The position numbers were made by a program, and so were the translations under genes. Source: Nitrospinota bacterium (GTDB lineage Bacteria; Nitrospinota_A; UBA7883). From it: a stretch of DNA of 41,838 nt. Location: positions 1 through 41,838 of the forward strand of contig JAOUMU010000010.1 in NCBI GenBank assembly GCA_029881335.1, read 5' to 3'. Below the pieces are notes generated by a model. It searched no databases, was not told the DNA's origin, and was given only the letters and a program-made list of their open reading frames with translations. Below, one piece after another: positions 25,657-33,572 of the stretch; the first letter of the stretch is position 1, and each line of letters opens with the position of its first letter.

Positions 25657-26177
25657 CGCTTCCCCAGCTCTCGTCTGAAGCGGTCGAACGTTTCGTCACC
25701 CAAAAGGCAGAAGACGACTTTCATCACGCCGCCCGCCTGGCCGGACTGGAACATATCCATCACGGCGCCTATCATCACCTTGGCGCATCGTTCCACCGGA
25801 TAGCCGAAGATTCCCGTGGAGATGGCGGGGAAAGCTATCGACATCAATCCCAGTTCCGCCGCTCTTTTCATGGACTCCACCGTGGCGCTTTTCAGCTTGG
25901 CGTCTTCGTCCCCCTCCCCCATCTGCGGGCCCACGGCGTGGATCACATAGCGGGCCTTGAGCTTTCCCGCGCCGGTCACCTTGGCGCCCCCCACTTCGCA
26001 TCCCCCCAGCTTGTCCATTTCCGTCTGGATCTCGTCGCCCCCCTTTGCGCGGATAGCGCCGGAGACTCCAGCGCCAAGGTATAGGCTGGTGTTTGAGGGA
26101 TTGACTATTGCGTCTGTGTCCTGGGCGGTTATATCTCCCTGGATGAGGGTGATATTGCCTTGGGTGTAGGTTTTCAT
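25653..26177 (-). CDS. macrodomain protein (ADP-ribose binding or hydrolysing)
   Basis: This 174-residue protein is a single macrodomain. The adenosine-binding loop is GDITAQDTDAIVNPSN (residues 14-29), the next loop is LYLGAGVSGAIRAKGG, with a MacroD-type GGCEVGGAKVTGAGKL and YVIHAVGPQ, and the phosphate-binding loop AISTGIFGYP (about 113-122). MacroD-type proteins remove ADP-ribose from acidic residues or deacetylate O-acetyl-ADP-ribose. The frame extends upstream to 26348, but the ATG at 26177 gives the normal domain start and lies five bases after the phosphoesterase stop. It is the last gene of a six-gene operon that also encodes a DraG-type glycohydrolase, so the operon holds two ADP-ribose-directed enzymes. 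Confidence 0.93.
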   Translation of the reverse strand: MKTYTQGNITLIQGDITAQDTDAIVNPSNTSLYLGAGVSGAIRAKGGDEIQTEMDKLGGCEVGGAKVTGAGKLKARYVIHAVGPQMGEGDEDAKLKSATVESMKRAAELGLMSIAFPAISTGIFGYPVERCAKVMIGAVMDMFQSGQAGGVMKVVFCLLGDETFDRFRRELGKR

Positions 26178-26182
26178 TACGT

Positions 26183-27073
26183 TTATGCGGCCTTCTCCAA
26201 TGTGATTATTGTGGCTTCCGGAGGGCAGTTGATCCGGATCGGGGCCATCAGGTGGCCCACACCCCTGGTGATATAGGTCTGTCTTTCGCCATCGCGCACC
26301 AGCCCGGAGATATATTTCTGTCCGAACTTGCTGGGAACCACAGGGCACCCTATGAAGGGAAGATAAATCTGTCCGCCGTGGGTGTGGCCGGAGAGGATAA
26401 GGTCGATCCGCATCTGTGGCGGCACATCGTCGTTTATATCCGGGTTGTGGGAGAGCAGGATGTTCACCGAATCCTTGTCCAGCCCCTGGTAGGCGCGGTG
26501 GATTGAACAGCTACTCTGCCAGTAATCGTCCACCCCCAGCAGGTTGATCGCCTCCCCATCCTTTTCCACCCGCAGGTTCCGGTTGCGCAGCCAAATCACA
26601 CCCAGGCTTTTGGTAAAGCTGTCGCTGATCGCTTCAATCGCCTCCGGCCCGCTCCAAAAATCGTGGTTGCCCAGCACCGCATACACTCCCAACGGCGCCT
26701 TCAACACGGAGAGGGAATCCAATAATTGGTCAAGATACTTCTGGCGAAACTTTCCAATGGCGCCGGAAAGGAATTTGGTGGAGCCTGAGATATAGTCACC
26801 GGTGAGCGCTATCATCTGTGGCTTTTTGCTCATGATCAGCCGAGCCGCCTCGTCGAACAGGCCCTTGTTGGCGATCATGGAGGCGTGGGTGTCGCTCAAC
26901 AGCGCGATGGTGAAGCCGGAAAAACGCTCCGGAAGATCCTTTATTTTTATAGTGACTTCCTGCAGTTCCACTCCATAGGCGGTGGTGTTGTAGAATCCCA
27001 GTCCAACTCCGGTGGCGAAGAGGCCCCGCATGCCGTTCCTGAAAAATCCGCGCCGGGTGGTCTCTTCAGTCAC
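26183..27073 (-). CDS. Tat-exported metallophosphoesterase, YkuE/YaeI-like
   Basis: This 296-residue protein has a twin-arginine type signal (TRRGFFRNGMRGLFATGVGL) and a calcineurin-like phosphoesterase domain. The metal ligands are visible in order: D61 and H63 in LLSDTHAS, D93 in TGDYISG, N136-H137 in LGNHDFW, H209 in LLSHNPD, and H230 and H232 in SGHTHGGQIYLPF. The last motif is that of the YkuE/YaeI group, whose members act on membrane-lipid or nucleotide phosphodiesters at the cell surface. The GTG at 27073 is chosen because it overlaps the previous stop (GTGA) and starts at the signal; the longer frame to 27280 runs into the dienelactone hydrolase gene. The natural substrate here is unknown. 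Confidence 0.88.
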   Translation of the reverse strand: MTEETTRRGFFRNGMRGLFATGVGLGFYNTTAYGVELQEVTIKIKDLPERFSGFTIALLSDTHASMIANKGLFDEAARLIMSKKPQMIALTGDYISGSTKFLSGAIGKFRQKYLDQLLDSLSVLKAPLGVYAVLGNHDFWSGPEAIEAISDSFTKSLGVIWLRNRNLRVEKDGEAINLLGVDDYWQSSCSIHRAYQGLDKDSVNILLSHNPDINDDVPPQMRIDLILSGHTHGGQIYLPFIGCPVVPSKFGQKYISGLVRDGERQTYITRGVGHLMAPIRINCPPEATIITLEKAA

Positions 27074-27882
27074 TTGCCATTCTCCCGCTGTCGGCTGGAC
27101 AATGTATCGCTCAGGAATTCCAGGGTGATCCGCCATGCGTCCTGGGCTTTTTCCAGTTGGAACTTGTCGCCGGAAGGATTGGCGAAGGCGTGGTCCGCGT
27201 CGTACGACTTCAGTGTATGGGTGATCCCCGCCGCCTTTAGCCCTTTTTCGAAAGCCGTCACATGGGCCGGGCTGATCCATCTATCCTGGGTGGCGAAGAT
27301 CCCCAGCACCGGGCCGCGCAGCTTTTTCAGTTGGTCCGGGTCCGGGTTCAGCGCTCCGTAGTAGATGACCGTGGCCTCCACAATGTCCGGCTGGGCCAGA
27401 GAAGCTTTCAATGACCATCCCCCGCCGAAGCACCATCCTATGGTGGCCACCTTGCCATGCTTTTCGTGGGCGGCGGCGATGGCCGTCTTTAGCTTGACTA
27501 TGGAGTGGGTGGCGTTGTTCATCTTCATATACATGGCCGCCTTGTCCGGGTCATCGGTCAATTTGCCGTCATACAGGTCCACGGCGTATGCGCGGTATCC
27601 AAGCCTGCCCAATTGGTCGGCCAGACCCTTGATATGGGGATTAAGCCCCCACCACTCGTGGATCATGACGATGGCCGCCTTCGCCTCCGCCGGGCCGGTG
27701 ACATAGATATCGAACGCGCCGACGCCAGGCGCCTGGTAGCTTTGCATAAGTCCATCGAAGGATGTTGGGATTTTGGGATTGTAAGCCGGCAGCTCGGCAG
27801 CCGCCCAGCCTGGCAAAATGAGGATAGAGAAAACGAGAGCTGAACAAACATAACTCCGGGCGCGAGAGGAAAAGAGAATCAT
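27070..27882 (-). CDS. dienelactone hydrolase family protein with signal peptide
   Basis: This 270-residue alpha/beta hydrolase has an N-terminal signal (VCSALVFSILILPGWAAAE), so it is periplasmic. The catalytic triad is C151 in TIGWCFGGGWS, D200 in ATQDRWIS and H231 in YDADHAFANP, the usual cysteine-type dienelactone hydrolase set. The segment IVMIHEWWGLNPHIKGLADQ supplies the oxyanion region. Family members hydrolyse lactones and esters; a substrate is not deducible. The ATG at 27882 has GGAG upstream and follows the EVE-like gene stop by seven bases; the frame's earlier ATG codons lie inside that gene. Its stop overlaps the phosphoesterase start. Confidence 0.9.
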   Translation of the reverse strand: MILFSSRARSYVCSALVFSILILPGWAAAELPAYNPKIPTSFDGLMQSYQAPGVGAFDIYVTGPAEAKAAIVMIHEWWGLNPHIKGLADQLGRLGYRAYAVDLYDGKLTDDPDKAAMYMKMNNATHSIVKLKTAIAAAHEKHGKVATIGWCFGGGWSLKASLAQPDIVEATVIYYGALNPDPDQLKKLRGPVLGIFATQDRWISPAHVTAFEKGLKAAGITHTLKSYDADHAFANPSGDKFQLEKAQDAWRITLEFLSDTLSSRQRENGK

Positions 27883-27889
27883 GGCTTTG

Positions 27890-28897
27890 TCACTCCATTC
27901 TTTCCATGTCATTGATAATACAATTTTCCGCGATATTTTCCAACACACCCACTCCATCATCCCGATGCAATGCCTCCAACGGAACGAAAAGGAGTTTTAG
28001 CCCCCTTTTGGCGATAGCCAGCTTCATGAAGGGTCGCATGGCGTGCGCCCGGACCAAGGCATAGGATTCCCGATCCGCAACGATGATTAGAGATGTCTCC
28101 TTCGATTCAGCCACCACCGCCAGATCCGCCAGGCTGCCCACGGCCTCCACGATGGAAGTGGACAACGCCATGGCAAACGCCGCCTTCAAGTTGGCGCCGT
28201 CAAACCACGCGGCGTCCAATTGCTCCACGAATCGCAACTCCGGCCCGGAAAGCCCGGTGGGAATCGGGTCCGATAAGATATTTCCCTCCGCCGCCAGCGC
28301 CGGATGTGTCCAGACCGAGCATCCCTCCGCCCGTCCGGCCATGGCCAGAGTCTCGGCGGCCTTTAATAGTCCTGGTGGAAGAGCATCTTTTGCGCCCGAT
28401 GGGGGGAGGGAGACCAGCCCCAGTTCCCCGCAACGGATATATTGCGCCTGCGCGTCATTAGAATTCCCGGCTTCGGCGCGCTTGATCTCGCGCATGATCG
28501 TGGCCCCATCCACCGCTGGCCATGGCGCGGGAGAGAGGCGGAAGTAGTCGGTCCATGAAGCTTTCTGTTGGGCCCCGTGGAAAATGGAGAGGCGATCCCT
28601 TAGCCGGAGGGGATTTATCGCCGAGACGGTGTCCAACAGCGCAACGGGCCTGGTGTGGATCGTTGCCGATGATGACTGGGCCTCTGCGGCTGTAATATGC
28701 GGGTGTGGGGAAACCGCCTCCACCACCGCTATGAATGCGGAGATATCTTTTGTATAAACCAGGATCATATCGCCAGGAGCGATCTGCGCCGCCACCTTTC
28801 CTCTTCTGGGGGGAAATCGCAGCATAAGAGCGCCACTGGCGGAGAAATGGCTCCATTCCTCCAGGGTGAGCAGGGCGATCCAGAATCGGCCGTTCAT
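27890..28897 (-). CDS. EVE/PUA-like N-terminal domain with unknown C-terminal part
   Basis: This 335-residue soluble protein has two parts. Residues 1 to about 105 resemble the EVE/PUA-like fold: FWIALLTLEEWSHF at the start, then RFPPRRGKVAAQIAPGDMIL and VYTKDISAFIAVVEAVS, the strand pattern with PGD turn used for binding modified bases or RNA. The remaining residues do not match a family I know. They contain a strand-rich stretch near 255-315 (ADLAVVAESKETSLIIVADR and LKLLFVPLEAL) that could be a nuclease-like or Rossmann-like core, but no complete catalytic motif is seen. It lies seven bases after the DraG-type gene and seven before the dienelactone hydrolase gene. Confidence 0.68.
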   Translation of the reverse strand: MNGRFWIALLTLEEWSHFSASGALMLRFPPRRGKVAAQIAPGDMILVYTKDISAFIAVVEAVSPHPHITAAEAQSSSATIHTRPVALLDTVSAINPLRLRDRLSIFHGAQQKASWTDYFRLSPAPWPAVDGATIMREIKRAEAGNSNDAQAQYIRCGELGLVSLPPSGAKDALPPGLLKAAETLAMAGRAEGCSVWTHPALAAEGNILSDPIPTGLSGPELRFVEQLDAAWFDGANLKAAFAMALSTSIVEAVGSLADLAVVAESKETSLIIVADRESYALVRAHAMRPFMKLAIAKRGLKLLFVPLEALHRDDGVGVLENIAENCIINDMERME

Positions 28898-28904
28898 GGC
28901 GCCG

Positions 28905-29978
28905 TCAATAGGGAGGCGCCATCCTGCGCACTCCGTGCCCCAACACCACCGCCATGAAGAAGGCGTTTCGCGCCAATATCGCCAGCGGATTCACCTCCGG
29001 CGGGGTAACCGGTTTTTCCGTTTCTACCGACTCCGCCAAAGTCGATGCCACCTTCCGCATCCACTCCACAGTCCTGGGCCACTCCAATATTCCATCCACC
29101 CATTGCTCCGGGATCCCGGTCTCGCCCACGCCAGCGCCAATCACAGCGCCCAGGATGGATGTGGAGGTATCCGTATCCCCGCCAGCCCGCACCATTTCCA
29201 GCGCGGCGTTCCGGAAATCGAACGGGCGGCGGAACCAGCATTGCATCACCGCCGGGACTGTGTGGTACACATAGTTTCCCACTCCCTCAGGCTGGTTCAT
29301 TTTCTCCAGAAAGCGCGCTACGCTGTGCCCCGCATTGGCGCTTTGCGCCGCCTGGGAGCATAGGCCCAAAAATTCATTCGCGTCATAATCCACCAGTTCC
29401 TCCGCCAATGATCGGACAAAATCAGTTGGTTTCCCGATTTCTCCGATGGAGGAAACCGCAGCCATTTGTGCCACCGCCAAGGCTCCGAAATACGCTTTCG
29501 GGTCTCTATGGGTGATCTGGGTGGAGGCAAGGACAAGCTTTTTCATCTTTTCAGAGTCGTGCCCATAAGCCGCGCCGATGATGGCGCTTCTCATGGCAGG
29601 CCCGTTGCCAGCGGAGAAGACTCCGCTGCTTCTGTGGGAGAACCCAATCAGCAGCCGCAGGCATGCTCGCAGGGTGGCCGGCCCCACACCGGCGGGGAGC
29701 GCCGCCACCCACCATTTCAGCCGCCGGGCCAAGTCCACGGCAAAAGCCTCCGGATCCCCGCCGGACACCGCCATCGCCTGGGCCACCAACAATGTATGCT
29801 CCGTATCGTCGGACACCATCCCCTGGTGTCCCAGGAAACCGTGACCAGTAATATGCGGAAACATCCTGGCCTGGCGGGTGCGGGTCATCCCCTCCACGGG
29901 AAGGCCCAGCGAATCCCCCACTGCGGCGCCCAGTATGCACCCGGTGATAGTTCTTGACCGACTTTTCATATTATCCAT
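28905..29978 (-). CDS. ADP-ribosylglycohydrolase (DraG/ARH family)
   Basis: This 357-residue enzyme removes ADP-ribose from modified macromolecules or small molecules. The family's dinuclear metal sites are intact: GAAVGDSLGLPVEG at the start, SDDTEH (D57, D58, T59), GNGPAMR in the middle, THRDP, and RAGGDTDTSTS (D268, D270, T271) near the C-terminus. It is cytoplasmic, with no signal. The ATG at 29978 overlaps the stop of the transporter gene (ATGGATAA), which suggests translational coupling; an in-frame ATG three codons later is also possible. In nitrogen fixers DraG reverses nitrogenase modification, but no nif or draT gene is seen here, so that role is not proposed. Confidence 0.92.
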   Translation of the reverse strand: MDNMKSRSRTITGCILGAAVGDSLGLPVEGMTRTRQARMFPHITGHGFLGHQGMVSDDTEHTLLVAQAMAVSGGDPEAFAVDLARRLKWWVAALPAGVGPATLRACLRLLIGFSHRSSGVFSAGNGPAMRSAIIGAAYGHDSEKMKKLVLASTQITHRDPKAYFGALAVAQMAAVSSIGEIGKPTDFVRSLAEELVDYDANEFLGLCSQAAQSANAGHSVARFLEKMNQPEGVGNYVYHTVPAVMQCWFRRPFDFRNAALEMVRAGGDTDTSTSILGAVIGAGVGETGIPEQWVDGILEWPRTVEWMRKVASTLAESVETEKPVTPPEVNPLAILARNAFFMAVVLGHGVRRMAPPY

Positions 29979-30894
29979 TTCTAGACCAGTATGACGCCAG
30001 GAAGGCGCCGCTGAGGTTGTGCCATATACTGAAAATCGCGCCTGGCAGGGCCGCAGCCGCTCCAAAATATTTCAGAGCCAGGGCCACGCCCAGCCCGGAG
30101 TTCTGCATCCCAACTTCGATGGCCAGGGTTCTTCGGGTTGCGGTGTCCGCCGCCAGCGCCCAAAAAGACCCCAGCGCCCATGATAACCAATATCCGGCCG
30201 CCAGACCCAGCACATTATGGATGATCACCGCCACGGCCACAGCGCCACCGCTCTTACCTATCGACTCTGCGTTGAGCCCAAGTATTATGGCGATAATCAC
30301 AACGATAGCCGCCACGGAAACCGCCGGGAAGACATGCAGAGCCCTGGTGACTCGATTTTTCCATATGGTGTTCACCGCCACCCCCAGGGCCACGGGGATC
30401 AGCACTATTTTGAAAACGCTCCATGTCATGGCGGCCACGGGGACATCTATCCAGGCTCCAGCGTAGACCCAGATGAGGGTGGGTGTCAACGCTGCCGCCA
30501 ACAGAGTGGAGCAAAGCGTGAGGGTTATGGAGAGCGCCAGATGTCCCTTGGCCAGGTATGTCACCACGTTTGAGGCCGTGCCGCCGGGGCATGCGCCCAC
30601 GATGATTATCCCGGCGGCCACTTCGGGGGGAAAGTCCATCACCCGCGCTATCAGCCACCCGAAAAAAGGCATCGCCCCATATTGCAGGGCCAGCCCCAGG
30701 GCCACCACACCCGGCATCTTGGCCACCCGCCTGAAGTCCTCCGGCCCCAGGGTGACGCCCATGCAGAACATCACCACACCCAGAAGCGGGATGATAGTGG
30801 GCGCCCCCGCCGCGAAAAAGCCGGGAAACCATAGCGCCAGGCCGGAAAAAAGGAGAGCCCACAGGGGGAAGAGGTCGGAAAACCGCTGTATCAT
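29971..30894 (-). CDS. BASS family transporter (bile acid:sodium symporter-like)
   Basis: This 307-residue inner-membrane protein has about nine or ten helices. It carries the two crossover motifs of the BASS/ASBT fold: GACPGGTASNVVTYLAKGHL near residue 100 and IEVGMQNSGLGVALALKY near residue 255. Family members use the sodium gradient to move organic anions such as bile acids, pantoate or 2-keto acids. The ATG at 30894 is preferred; the 28 extra residues of the longer frame include no membrane or family features. It is the first gene of a six-gene minus-strand operon and is divergent from scpA. The substrate is unknown. Confidence 0.9.
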   Translation of the reverse strand: MIQRFSDLFPLWALLFSGLALWFPGFFAAGAPTIIPLLGVVMFCMGVTLGPEDFRRVAKMPGVVALGLALQYGAMPFFGWLIARVMDFPPEVAAGIIIVGACPGGTASNVVTYLAKGHLALSITLTLCSTLLAAALTPTLIWVYAGAWIDVPVAAMTWSVFKIVLIPVALGVAVNTIWKNRVTRALHVFPAVSVAAIVVIIAIILGLNAESIGKSGGAVAVAVIIHNVLGLAAGYWLSWALGSFWALAADTATRRTLAIEVGMQNSGLGVALALKYFGAAAALPGAIFSIWHNLSGAFLASYWSRNG

Positions 30895-30965
30895 GCGCCA
30901 GCCGGCCTCGTAACCGTTTGATGTCCAAGGCGCAAGAAACACATTCCCCAACAAAGCAAAAGGCG

Positions 30966-30996
30966 TTGTGCGCCGCAAAAAAATATCCTATATAAT
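30966..30996 (+). promoter_or_regulatory. promoter for the scpA operon
   Basis: A perfect TATAAT (30991-30996) with TTGTGC (30966-30971) 19 bases upstream as a weak -35 box. Expected start is near 31003, about 20 bases before the ATG, so the leader is very short. Confidence 0.5.
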
Positions 30997-31022
30997 GGCC
31001 GTTTCATTTCTAAGCAGTGGTG

Positions 31023-31940
31023 ATGACATATAACATTAAACTCGACGTGTTCGAAGGCCCCCTGGACCTTCTGCTCCATCTTATCAAGGAAAACCAGGTT
31101 GATATATATGATATCCCCATCGCCATGGTCACGGAGCAGTACTTTCAATACATTGAGATCATGAAGTCGCTGAGCCTGGAAGTGGCCGGCGAGTACCTGG
31201 TTATGGCCTCCACGCTGACCTATATCAAATCCCGCATGCTGCTGCCAAAGCACGAGCAGGAAGAGGAAGAAGTGGAAGATGGGGTGGACCCCAGGGACGA
31301 GTTGGTGGCGCGGCTGGTGGAATACAGGAAGATAAAGGAAGCAGCCGTGGCGCTCAAGACGATGGAGATGGAGCAATCCCGGATTTTCGTCCGACAGCCT
31401 CAGGCGGATCTGGGGATTAAGGATGGCGACCTGCTGCTTGAGGTCAACGTCCTGGAACTGTTGAAATCTTTCAAAAAGATCCTGGACAACTACAAGGGCC
31501 CCCAGGAGATCTCCGTGACCCTGCAGGAGATCTCCGTTACAGACAAGATCAACGAAATCATGGCCGTGCTGGAGAATGTGGAGCATTGCCCGTTCGATAG
31601 CCTGTTTAAGTCCGGACGCAACAGAATGGAAGTGGTGGCCACGTTTCTGGCCTTGCTGGAGCTGATGCGGCTGAAGCTGATAAGGGTAAACCAGGGGCGC
31701 ATCGGCGGGGAAATCCTGGTGTTTCGCGCCCCGGAAAATGGCCATGGCGCCCATTCCACCGAGGAGGAGGAAGGGGAGGAGTTGGGAGGCGAAGGGCCGG
31801 AACGCGACCAGGAGGATGAACAAAAAAGGCGGCCTGAGATTGGGCACGCCGGTGACCCTGCCGAAGGAGAAGAGGAAGAGCCAGGCGGAGATGATGAAAC
31901 AGAAGATGATAATCAAGACGGATATACACCCGAGAGCTAG
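31023..31940 (+). CDS. scpA: segregation and condensation protein A
   Basis: This 305-residue kleisin binds SMC heads together with ScpB and shapes the chromosome. The N-terminal family segment is YNIKLDVFEGPLDLLLHLIK, then VDIYDIPIAMVTEQYFQYI and YLVMASTLTYIKSRMLLPK. The C-terminal winged helix (EVVATFLALLELMRLKLIRV) ends near residue 240. The protein continues in a strongly acidic tail of about 60 residues rich in Glu, Asp and Gly, which is not part of the standard fold. GTG codons at 31017 and 31020 are possible alternative starts; the ATG at 31023 gives the typical N-terminus. scpB follows 17 bases later. Confidence 0.94.
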   Translation: MTYNIKLDVFEGPLDLLLHLIKENQVDIYDIPIAMVTEQYFQYIEIMKSLSLEVAGEYLVMASTLTYIKSRMLLPKHEQEEEEVEDGVDPRDELVARLVEYRKIKEAAVALKTMEMEQSRIFVRQPQADLGIKDGDLLLEVNVLELLKSFKKILDNYKGPQEISVTLQEISVTDKINEIMAVLENVEHCPFDSLFKSGRNRMEVVATFLALLELMRLKLIRVNQGRIGGEILVFRAPENGHGAHSTEEEEGEELGGEGPERDQEDEQKRRPEIGHAGDPAEGEEEEPGGDDETEDDNQDGYTPES

Positions 31941-31957
31941 GAGATAGGATCGCGATA

Positions 31958-32830
31958 ATGGAACCAGACGACGCTAAGGCGGTAATCGAAAACATATTGT
32001 TTGTGGCGGACTCCCCGCTGCCCACAGCGAAGATAGTTACGGTTTTTGGTGGAGAAATGACCGCCGAGGAAGTGACCAGTGTGTTGGGAGATTTGGCTGA
32101 GGAGTATGAGGAAAGAAGCCTGCGGATTGTGGAAGTGGCCGAGGGGTGGCGAATGCAGACCCGACCGGAATACGCCCCATGGATCGCCACCTTCTTCAAG
32201 ATGGAAAAGGGGCAGAAACTTTCTCGGGCCTCCCTGGAGGTGCTGGCCATCGTTGCATACCGCCAGCCGATCACCAGGACGGAGATGGAAGAGATCCGAG
32301 GAGTGGACTGCGGTGGAGTACTGCGCGGATTGATAGACAAGGGGCTGGTGAAGACCATGGGAAGGCGACGAGCGCCGGGGAAGCCCATGATGTACGGAAC
32401 CACCAGCAAATTTCTGGAGTTCTTCGGTCTGGCGAGGCTCTCCGACCTGCCCACCCTGGACGAGTTCCGCGCTGAACTGGGAGACGCCATTGAAAAGTTG
32501 GAGGCTGCCCAGGCCAATGCGGAACAGGCCCAGCCCGGCCTCCCCTTCGATACTGATGACACCGCTGACGATGAGATCGCAGAGGATGAATCCGCTGACA
32601 GTGAAAACATTGACGAGCATCAAGCGGAAGAAGGGGGAAGCGAATACCTGACTGAGGATGACGAATCCCCTTTGGAAGACCAACCATCGGAGGGGGGAAC
32701 CGATGAGGAGCATATCCACGTGGAAGATGCTACTGAAGATGCTGTGGAAGAAAACGTTGAGGACGATACGGTGACTGAACAGGTGTCACTCAATGAATCC
32801 AAGGTAGAAAATGACCAAGACCCCCGATAA
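31958..32830 (+). CDS. scpB: segregation and condensation protein B
   Basis: This 290-residue protein partners ScpA and SMC. The first winged helix begins with AVIENILFVADSPLPTAKIV, and the second includes LSRASLEVLAIVAYRQPITR, EMEEIRGVDCGGVLRGLIDK and GRPMMYGTT-like GKPMMYGTTSKFLEFFGL, all typical. The core ends near residue 180; the last 100 residues form an acidic, low-complexity tail (for example DTDDTADDEIAEDESADSEN), matching the unusual tail on ScpA. The gene overlaps the start of rluB by 20 bases, so the two are translated in coupled fashion. Confidence 0.94.
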   Translation: MEPDDAKAVIENILFVADSPLPTAKIVTVFGGEMTAEEVTSVLGDLAEEYEERSLRIVEVAEGWRMQTRPEYAPWIATFFKMEKGQKLSRASLEVLAIVAYRQPITRTEMEEIRGVDCGGVLRGLIDKGLVKTMGRRRAPGKPMMYGTTSKFLEFFGLARLSDLPTLDEFRAELGDAIEKLEAAQANAEQAQPGLPFDTDDTADDEIAEDESADSENIDEHQAEEGGSEYLTEDDESPLEDQPSEGGTDEEHIHVEDATEDAVEENVEDDTVTEQVSLNESKVENDQDPR

Positions 32831-33572
32831 ACCGGCGCTGGTCCGCCTTCACAAGATAATATCCAAAAGCGGCGTTCTCTCTCTGCGGGCGGCGGAGCGG
32901 GCCATCAGCGAGGGGCGAGTGGAGGTCAACGGCCAGACGGTGACGAAGATGGGAACCATGGCAGACCCGGCCCTGGACCAGATCACCCTGGATGGGCGAA
33001 GGATCCAGGCCCCGGACTCCCATGTGTATCTTATGATGTACAAGCCCACTGGATATGTCACCACCCGAAGCGATGAGGAGAACCGCCGGACGGTAATGGA
33101 CCTGGTGCCGGAAGAGTACTCCCGGCTGTTCCCGGTGGGCAGGCTCGACATCATGAGCGAAGGGCTGCTGCTGCTCACCAATGATGGCGATTTCAGCCAG
33201 GCCATCCTGGCGCCTAAAAACAGGATCGAGAGGGTGTACCAGGTGAAGGTGCGCAACATCCCGGACAAGAAAATATTGGACAAGATGGTCTCCGGCATCA
33301 CGGTGGACGGGGAGAAGGTGAAGGTGAAGACGGTCACACTGGTGAGCTCCACCAAAACCAACGCCCGGCTAGAGCTGACCCTGACCGAGGGTAAAAAACG
33401 GCACATAAGAAGGCTCTGCCAGACGCTGGGCATACCCGCGATGAAAATTAAAAGGGTGGCTTTTGGCCCGCTGAAGCTGGGGAATTTGAAGCCTGGGGAA
33501 ATCATCCACGTGACGGTGGAAAAGATCAACGCCATTAAAAAGATGGTCCGGGCCGGAGGAAAGAAGCAGTGA
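32811..33572 (+). CDS. rluB: 23S rRNA pseudouridine synthase, RluB family
   Basis: This 253-residue enzyme converts a uridine in 23S rRNA to pseudouridine. An N-terminal S4 RNA-binding domain (VRLHKIISKSGVLSLRAAER, residues 11-30) precedes the catalytic domain, which contains MMYKPTGYVTT and the active-site motif GRLDIMSEGLLLLTNDGDF with catalytic D113. KKRHIRRLCQTLGIPAMKIK is the family's late segment. The set scpA-scpB-rluB is a common neighbourhood in bacteria. The exact target uridine (RluB versus RluE/RluF-like) is inferred from this neighbourhood. Its stop overlaps the GTG start of the next gene. Confidence 0.9.
   Translation: MTKTPDKPALVRLHKIISKSGVLSLRAAERAISEGRVEVNGQTVTKMGTMADPALDQITLDGRRIQAPDSHVYLMMYKPTGYVTTRSDEENRRTVMDLVPEEYSRLFPVGRLDIMSEGLLLLTNDGDFSQAILAPKNRIERVYQVKVRNIPDKKILDKMVSGITVDGEKVKVKTVTLVSSTKTNARLELTLTEGKKRHIRRLCQTLGIPAMKIKRVAFGPLKLGNLKPGEIIHVTVEKINAIKKMVRAGGKKQ

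Noticed and set aside
28905-29978. Nitrogenase regulation (DraG acting with DraT)
   Set aside because: No nif, draT or ammonium-transport genes lie nearby; the family is much broader than that role.
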